A stretch of 64,000 nt of DNA from Jiella endophytica (GTDB lineage Bacteria; Pseudomonadota; Alphaproteobacteria; Rhizobiales; Rhizobiaceae): assembly GCF_004519335.1 (NCBI RefSeq), contig NZ_SOZD01000006.1:62001-126000 (forward strand), given 5' to 3'. The number at the start of each line of letters is the position of its first letter. Position 1 is the first letter of the stretch. Position numbers and translations under genes: made by a program. Of the stretch, positions 59,399-64,000 are shown one piece after another. A model generated the notes under the pieces. The model was not told the origin of the DNA. It ran no database searches and saw only the letters and a program-made list of their open reading frames with translations.

Positions 59399-59680
59399 GT
59401 GATCCGTTCTTGGAAAGGCCGCACGATCGAACTGCTGGCAGCAGGTCGATCGGTGAAAGGCTTTCCAGTAGAGCTCATACGGCCAGCCCAGCGAAAACTC
59501 CGCTACTTGGCAGATGCGGCACGGCTCAGCGATTTGGCAGTACCTCCTGGCAACCGCTTGGAGGCTCTCAAGGGTGATCGAAGCGGCCAGTATTCGATCC
59601 GGGTCAACGATCAGTGGCCCATTTGCTTTCGGTGGACCGACGAGGGAGCCGAGGACATCGAGATCGTCGACTACCACTGA
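59399..59680 (+). CDS. higB: HigB-type toxin (RelE/ParE superfamily)
   Basis: A 93-residue toxin of the HigB (plasmid maintenance killer) family: FPVELIRPAQRKLRYLADA, then LAVPPGNRLEALKGDRSGQ, QYSIRVNDQWPICFRW and a C-terminal IEIVDYH. HigB toxins are ribosome-dependent mRNA endonucleases. The start is GTG. The gene precedes its antitoxin by 35 bp (toxin first, as in higBA) and its DNA is less GC-rich than the neighbouring core genes. Confidence 0.92.
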   Translation: MIRSWKGRTIELLAAGRSVKGFPVELIRPAQRKLRYLADAARLSDLAVPPGNRLEALKGDRSGQYSIRVNDQWPICFRWTDEGAEDIEIVDYH

Positions 59681-59715
59681 AGGAATGGCTACCTGAACAA
59701 GAGCGAGCCTTTGCA

Positions 59716-60024
59716 ATGGATCTGAAACTACCGCTCATCCATCCTGGTGAGATTTTGCGGGAGGATTTTCTAGTGCCGCTCGCAATTACTCCGTACGGGC
59801 TAGCGAAAGCACTGCACATTCCGCGAACCCGGATCGAACGGCTGGCCCGCGAGGAGACGCCGGTCACCGTCGATACTGCCTTGCGGCTGGCGCGCTATTT
59901 CGACACGACTCCGGAGTTGTGGCTGAACCTCCAGAGATCATACGACCTGCAACTGGAAACCGATCGCAAATACGACGAGATCGCGGCGATCATTCCTCGA
60001 CGGACAGATTCCGCAGCGGCCTGA
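59716..60024 (+). CDS. higA: HigA-type antitoxin (XRE family)
   Basis: A 102-residue antitoxin with the HigA start [17 protein letters not shown] and a helix-turn-helix ([20 protein letters not shown]). [14 protein letters not shown] is the other family block. It should neutralise HigB and repress the operon through the palindrome at 59367-59383. The ATG at 59716 is chosen; the frame is open further upstream, overlapping higB. Its 3' end overlaps the recO 3' end by 35 bp on the other strand. Confidence 0.92.
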   Translation: MDLKLPLIHPGEILREDFLVPLAITPYGLAKALHIPRTRIERLAREETPVTVDTALRLARYFDTTPELWLNLQRSYDLQLETDRKYDEIAAIIPRRTDSAAA

Positions 60025-60745
60025 GGCCATCCTTCTCCAGCGCCGCCAGCAGCCCGTGCCGCGCCTCGGGCTCTTTGATGCCGCGCGGCCCAAAGACGTT
60101 ACGGGCAAGGAAATAGCCGGTCAGGCGAAACGCCTCCTGCAGTTCCCCCGCCCCCTCCTCGCCGCCCTCTGCCGCCAGGAACGCCGGCAGCGGCAGCAGC
60201 TTCTCCGCCCATGGGGCGCCCGCCTCGCGGCTGACGGCGCGGCCGGTGCGCGGCGAGACATAGGTGAGGTCGGTCGTCTGGCCGGTCGCCGCGCATTGCG
60301 TCAGATCCAGCCCGAATCCCAGCTCTTCCAGAAGCGCGATCTCGAAGCGCAGCATCAGGGCGGCTGCGGCCTGCGGCTCGGCGAGATGCTCGATGAGAAC
60401 GGCGAGCCCGTCATAGAGCCGCGGATGCGGGTCGCGCTCGGGAAGCAGCCTCAGATGCGCCGCAGCGAGTTGCACGGCGTTCAGCGCCGCAGCGCTTTCG
60501 ATCAGCGAGGCAGCGCGCAGCGTCAGCGGCTCGAGGACGAAGGTGCCCATATGCTCGTCGAGCCGCGCCCGCCAATGCGCCTCGACGCTGTTTCCCGGCT
60601 GCAGAACCGGCTGCTGGCGGCGCGAGCGCCCGCCGCGCACGATGCCGAGATGCCGCCCGCGTGACCTTGTCATCACCTCGGCGATGACGCTGGTCTCGCC
60701 ATGGCGCCGGACGCCGAGAACGATCGCTTCCTCACGCCATTCCAT
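59990..60745 (-). CDS. recO: DNA repair protein RecO
   Basis: A 251-residue recombination mediator that helps load RecA on ssDNA. The N-terminal OB fold [19 protein letters not shown] with the GRGGRSR-like basic loop and the helical C-terminal part ([18 protein letters not shown]) match alphaproteobacterial RecO. The ATG at 60745 is the family start; the longer frame to 61768 is a read-through of era. It is last in lepB-rnc-era-recO and its 3' end overlaps higA. Confidence 0.94.
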   Translation of the reverse strand: MEWREEAIVLGVRRHGETSVIAEVMTRSRGRHLGIVRGGRSRRQQPVLQPGNSVEAHWRARLDEHMGTFVLEPLTLRAASLIESAAALNAVQLAAAHLRLLPERDPHPRLYDGLAVLIEHLAEPQAAAALMLRFEIALLEELGFGLDLTQCAATGQTTDLTYVSPRTGRAVSREAGAPWAEKLLPLPAFLAAEGGEEGAGELQEAFRLTGYFLARNVFGPRGIKEPEARHGLLAALEKDGLRPLRNLSVEE

Positions 60746-60789
60746 AACTTTGGCCCATGATCTGGCCCATGACCTCGCCGGGCCTGCCG

Positions 60790-61749
60790 TCAGCTCGAAA
60801 AATCGAGCCCCATTTCCCGGTAGCGCTCCGGGTCGTCGCCCCAGTTCTCGCGCACCTTCACGAAGAGGAAGAGGTGCACCTTCTGGTCCGCCGCCTCCAT
60901 GATCTCCTCGCGGGCGGCCTTGCCGATCGCCTTGATCGTCTCGCCCTTGTAGCCGAGAACGATGGCCTTCTGGCTGTCGCGCTCGACATAGATCGTCTGC
61001 TCGATCCTGACCGAGCCGTCGGCCCGGGTCTCCCAAAGCTCGGTCTCGACATGGCTCGAATAGGGCAGTTCCTGGTGCAGCCGCAGATAGAGCTTCTCGC
61101 GGGTGATCTCGGCGGCGAGCTGGCGGAGCGGCAGGTCGGAGACCTGATCTTCCGGATAGTACCAGGGGCCTTCGGGCAGCGTCGCGGCGAGCCAGTCCAT
61201 CAGGTCGGCGCAGCCCGAGCCGTCGAGCGCCGAGATCATGAACACCTTGTCGAATTCGGCCCTGTCGGTGATCTCCTTGGTCAGGCCGAGCAGCCTGTCG
61301 CGCTGGATGCGGTCGACCTTGTTGAGAAGCAGCGCCTTCGTCGCCTTGGTGTCCTTCAGACGCTCGAGGATCCGCTCGACATCCTCGCTGACGCCCCGCT
61401 CGGAATCGACGATCGCCATGACGATGTCGGCGTCTCTCGCGCCAGACCAGGCGGTCTTCACCATCGCCCGGTCGAGCCGGCGCTTCGGCTTGAAGACGCC
61501 CGGCGTGTCGACGAAGACGATCTGAGTATCGCCATGGGTGGCAATGCCGCGCACCAGCGCCCGGGTCGTCTGGACCTTGTGGGTGACGATCGTCACCTTG
61601 GTGCCGACGAGCTGGTTGACGAGGGTGGACTTGCCGGCATTCGGCGCGCCGATCAGCGCGACGAAGCCCGAGCGCCGTCCCCCACCGCCCGTCGCCGTGT
61701 CGGCACCGGCCTCTGCCGATTGCGATCTGTCTTCGCCCGTCTCGCTCAA
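60790..61749 (-). CDS. era: GTPase Era
   Basis: A 319-residue ribosome-associated GTPase needed for 30S maturation. G motifs: G1 [11 protein letters not shown]3 DTPG, G4 NKVD, plus a C-terminal KH domain (about residues 225-310; [16 protein letters not shown]). The start is TTG at 61749, overlapping the rnc stop as TTGA and preceded by AAGGA; no ATG fits. The first 25 residues are a Gly/Ala-rich extension. Confidence 0.94.
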   Translation of the reverse strand: MSETGEDRSQSAEAGADTATGGGGRRSGFVALIGAPNAGKSTLVNQLVGTKVTIVTHKVQTTRALVRGIATHGDTQIVFVDTPGVFKPKRRLDRAMVKTAWSGARDADIVMAIVDSERGVSEDVERILERLKDTKATKALLLNKVDRIQRDRLLGLTKEITDRAEFDKVFMISALDGSGCADLMDWLAATLPEGPWYYPEDQVSDLPLRQLAAEITREKLYLRLHQELPYSSHVETELWETRADGSVRIEQTIYVERDSQKAIVLGYKGETIKAIGKAAREEIMEAADQKVHLFLFVKVRENWGDDPERYREMGLDFSS

Positions 61750-62453
61750 TCCCTGTCCTTCCAGACACCTTCGCGCCGCAAAACGGCGGCCGCGGCTTCC
61801 TGCTCGGCGATCCGTTTCGAGCGCCCCTGCCCTTCGGCGGGCGCGACGCCCTCGACCACCACGCGGATGGTGAAGACCGGCTCGTGGTCGGGCCCCGAGC
61901 GGTCGATCGTTTCGTAGCGCGGCGGCGTCGGGCCGCTCTGATGCGCCCATTCCTGCAGCGCCGTCTTCGGGTCGCGCCTGGCGATGACGTCGGCGTCGAG
62001 CCGCTCGCCCCAGTGGCGGACGATGAAGTCGCGGGCGGTCTCCAGCCCTTCGCCGAGATAGATGGCGGCGATCAGCGACTCGACGAGGTCGGCACGGATA
62101 TTGCGCGTGCGGTCGCCCTTCAGCTTCTTCAGGTCGCTGCCCTGGCGCACATAGTCGAAAAGGCCGATCTGATCGGCGATCTCGGCGCAGGCCTCGGCGC
62201 TGACGAGCGCATTGAGGCGCAGCGACAATTCGCCCTCGTCGGCCTCGGGAAACTGGCCGAACAGCCGCTCGGCGATGACGAGACCAAGCACCCTGTCGCC
62301 GAGAAATTCCAGCCGCTCATAGCTCTTGGTCGCGCCGTCGCCCTGCAGGCTCGCATGGGTCAGTGCCCGTTCGAACCGCTCGCGGTCGCGGATCGGAACG
62401 CCGATCGTCTCGGCGAGAGCGTCGAGGGTCTTTTCCCGCTTCACCCGAGCCAT
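61746..62453 (-). CDS. rnc: Ribonuclease III
   Basis: A 235-residue double-strand-specific RNase for rRNA and mRNA processing. The catalytic signature [17 protein letters not shown] and the metal-binding [17 protein letters not shown] are present, followed by a C-terminal dsRNA-binding domain (about residues 160-230). I choose the ATG at 62453; another in frame at 62489 would overlap lepB further. It is coupled to lepB upstream and era downstream. Confidence 0.94.
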   Translation of the reverse strand: MARVKREKTLDALAETIGVPIRDRERFERALTHASLQGDGATKSYERLEFLGDRVLGLVIAERLFGQFPEADEGELSLRLNALVSAEACAEIADQIGLFDYVRQGSDLKKLKGDRTRNIRADLVESLIAAIYLGEGLETARDFIVRHWGERLDADVIARRDPKTALQEWAHQSGPTPPRYETIDRSGPDHEPVFTIRVVVEGVAPAEGQGRSKRIAEQEAAAAVLRREGVWKDRD

Positions 62454-63178
62454 GTGAAGAAGCGGCCCGGTCTCAGGTCGCTCGGCCATTTCCAGATCTC
62501 GAGCGGCGAGACGTCGTCCTTGATCGAGAAGAAGATCACCCGCGCCTTGCCGACCAGATTCTCGAAGGGCACGTAGCCGACGTCGAATCGGCTGTCGAGC
62601 GAGTTGTCGCGGTTGTCGCCCATCATGAAATAGTGGTCCGCCGGCACGACGAATTCGCGGGTGTTGTCGCCCGGCGAGTTCGGCGACAGGTCCAGCGTGA
62701 TGTAGGAGACGCCATTCGGCAGCGTCTCGCGATATTGCTGCGCCTTCGCCCCGTCTTCGAAGTTGAACTCGCCCGCCGGCTCGCGCGGCACGGCCTTGCC
62801 ATTGAGGTAGAGCACGCCCTCGCGCACCTGGATGTGGTCGCCCGGCAATCCGACGAGACGCTTGATGTAGTCGACGTCTTCCTCATGCGGCTTGCGGAAG
62901 ACGACGACGTCGCCGCGATGCGGCTGGAAGGCGAGAACCCGGCCCTCGAACAGGTCCGGCGAGAAGGGCAGCGAATATTTCGAGAAGCCGTAGCTCCATT
63001 TCGACACGAACAGATAGTCGCCGACGAGCAGCGTCGGCATCATCGATCCGGACGGGATGGAAAACGGCTGGAACAGGAAGGTGCGGATGACGAGCGCCAG
63101 GATCAGCGCCTGGATGATGACCTTGACGGTCTCGCCGAAGCCGCCCTTTTCCGTCCGTTCGGCCTGGTCGACCATCAA
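62441..63178 (-). CDS. lepB: Signal peptidase I
   Basis: A 245-residue inner-membrane serine protease that removes signal peptides. One N-terminal membrane helix (VKVIIQALILALVIRTFLF) is followed by the catalytic Ser in PSGSMMPTLLVGD, the catalytic Lys in DYIKRLVGLPGD, and the box E GDNRDNSLDSR. It lies upstream of rnc with a 13-bp overlap. The acpS gene that often precedes it in rhizobia is not here. Confidence 0.95.
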   Translation of the reverse strand: MMVDQAERTEKGGFGETVKVIIQALILALVIRTFLFQPFSIPSGSMMPTLLVGDYLFVSKWSYGFSKYSLPFSPDLFEGRVLAFQPHRGDVVVFRKPHEEDVDYIKRLVGLPGDHIQVREGVLYLNGKAVPREPAGEFNFEDGAKAQQYRETLPNGVSYITLDLSPNSPGDNTREFVVPADHYFMMGDNRDNSLDSRFDVGYVPFENLVGKARVIFFSIKDDVSPLEIWKWPSDLRPGRFFTWLG

Positions 63179-63266
63179 TTATCTCTTCTAGCCAGTTCAC
63201 CGTTGCGCGGCCCGGCCGCAGAGCGCCTTCTACCCACTTGATTGCCGCCCCGCAACGGCGGGAGGA

Positions 63267-63920
63267 TCAAACTTTGTCCGGCTGCGGGCGGACCTGCCCC
63301 TTGCAGCTCGGAGCCGGAGTCTCGCCGCGTCCTGCCAGCCGCCCGACCAGCCGCTGCGGCTGCTGCGGCCCCCGGTTGCGCGCCGCCGCGATCTTCCGCC
63401 TGCGATGGGCCTGGAAGCTGACGACGGCCGAGCGAACGATGACGTAGGCGATGCCGCCGGCAATCAGTCCGAGCGGGATCGAACCGATCAGCATCGGCTT
63501 CACCACCGGGTCCCAGATGGCAAGGAGGTTCCAGGGCGACAGCGCGGATTCGAAGGCGACCGGATGGGCGGCCGCGCTGCTTCCGCGCTGTGACAGCGTG
63601 ATGCCGAGTTCGTAGGTCGCCCCCCAGATGAAGGGGAAGGTGGCGGGGTTGCCGACCGCCGTTCCGAGCGCGGCCGCCGCCATGTTGCCGGCGATCAGAT
63701 AGGCGATCGCGAAGGCCAGCATGAAATGGAAGCCGACAAAGGGCGTGAAGGAGGCCATCGTCCCGGCGGCAAATCCGGCGGCGACGGCGTGAGGCGCCGC
63801 GTCGAGCCGGACGACGCGCTTGACGAAATAGCGATAGGAGCGCCGGAACGACCGTCGCGGCCAAAGCAGGGCGCCAATCCGCGCCCAGCGCCCTTCGGGC
63901 TCGCGCCGTCGAAACAACAT
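63267..63920 (-). CDS. DUF2062 membrane protein
   Basis: A 217-residue protein of the DUF2062 family: basic N-terminus MLFRRREPEGRW and LLWPRRSFRRSYRYFVKRV, then FAAGTMASFTPFVGFHFMLA, GNPATFPFIWGATYELG and three hydrophobic segments, with an Arg/Gln-rich tail. The ATG at 63920 is chosen because it matches the usual MLFRRR start; one at 63944 is also open. The family function is unknown. It is 88 bp upstream of lepB; in rhizobia acpS lies in that place. Confidence 0.87.
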   Translation of the reverse strand: MLFRRREPEGRWARIGALLWPRRSFRRSYRYFVKRVVRLDAAPHAVAAGFAAGTMASFTPFVGFHFMLAFAIAYLIAGNMAAAALGTAVGNPATFPFIWGATYELGITLSQRGSSAAAHPVAFESALSPWNLLAIWDPVVKPMLIGSIPLGLIAGGIAYVIVRSAVVSFQAHRRRKIAAARNRGPQQPQRLVGRLAGRGETPAPSCKGQVRPQPDKV

Positions 63921-64000
63921 CGCCGCTCGGTTCTCCCGGGACACTCGTCGATCCGTCGGCCGCCGCGCCGAGGTGGCGGCGAAGCCTGCGGGCCGACGGA

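Overview
The window is high-GC, gene-dense DNA from an alphaproteobacterium of the order Hyphomicrobiales (Rhizobiales). The evidence is gene content and order: the serS-tatCBA-nagZ-SPOR-argS-dgt-erpA block, an ExoR-type Sel1-repeat protein, the recJ-glpX-hom-aminotransferase-phaC block, and the lepB-rnc-era-recO block all follow the rhizobial pattern. A marine or phyllosphere family such as Aurantimonadaceae is a plausible guess, but the sequence alone does not prove it. I see no tRNA or rRNA genes, insertion sequences, prophage or CRISPR arrays.

Layout. 1-14.5 kb is mostly on the minus strand: an NlpD-like lipoprotein, pcm, surE, serS, tatC-tatB-tatA, a lone Fe3+-type ABC ATPase, nagZ, a SPOR-domain membrane protein, argS and dgt. 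14.6-15.7 kb carries erpA and xthA on the plus strand. 15.8-19.9 kb (minus) holds exoR overlapping the end of ilvD, a perfect terminator hairpin and a FadL-type outer-membrane protein. 20.4-34.9 kb (minus) is the division and cell-wall (dcw) cluster in the order mraZ-rsmH-ftsL-ftsI-murE-murF-mraY-murD-ftsW-(two tiny membrane proteins)-murG-murC-murB. It stops after murB, so ddl-ftsQ-ftsA-ftsZ are not here. A four-box MraZ-type operator lies upstream of mraZ, and RNase P RNA follows at 35.5-35.9 kb.

36-39.9 kb carries more peptidoglycan enzymes: an AmpD-type amidase, a DjlA-like co-chaperone, a Tat/lipobox GH25 lysozyme and an MltB-type lytic transglycosylase. 40.4-42.9 kb is an acyl-homoserine-lactone quorum-sensing module (luxR, luxI, a small unknown gene and an XRE regulator) with lower-GC stretches. 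43-51.6 kb holds recJ, glpX, hom, an alanine/aspartate aminotransferase, a small lipoprotein and PHA synthase. 51.8-58 kb holds a cytochrome P450 behind a CRP-like palindrome, a glyoxalase-related protein, sfsA-map-radC, and panC-panB. 58.1-64 kb holds an MFS transporter, a HigBA-type toxin-antitoxin pair and recO-era-rnc-lepB plus a DUF2062 membrane protein.

The main theme is envelope biogenesis: lipid II synthesis, septal peptidoglycan, peptidoglycan recycling (NagZ, AmpD), hydrolysis and export (Tat, LepB). Three departures from the usual gene order stand out: the dcw cluster is truncated, scpAB is absent between nagZ and tatA, and acpS is absent before lepB. The most interesting regulatory features are the quorum-sensing module with its coupled small protein and XRE regulator, the hairpin separating the Shine-Dalgarno from the erpA start codon, and the 4x(TGGGN-N5) array at mraZ.
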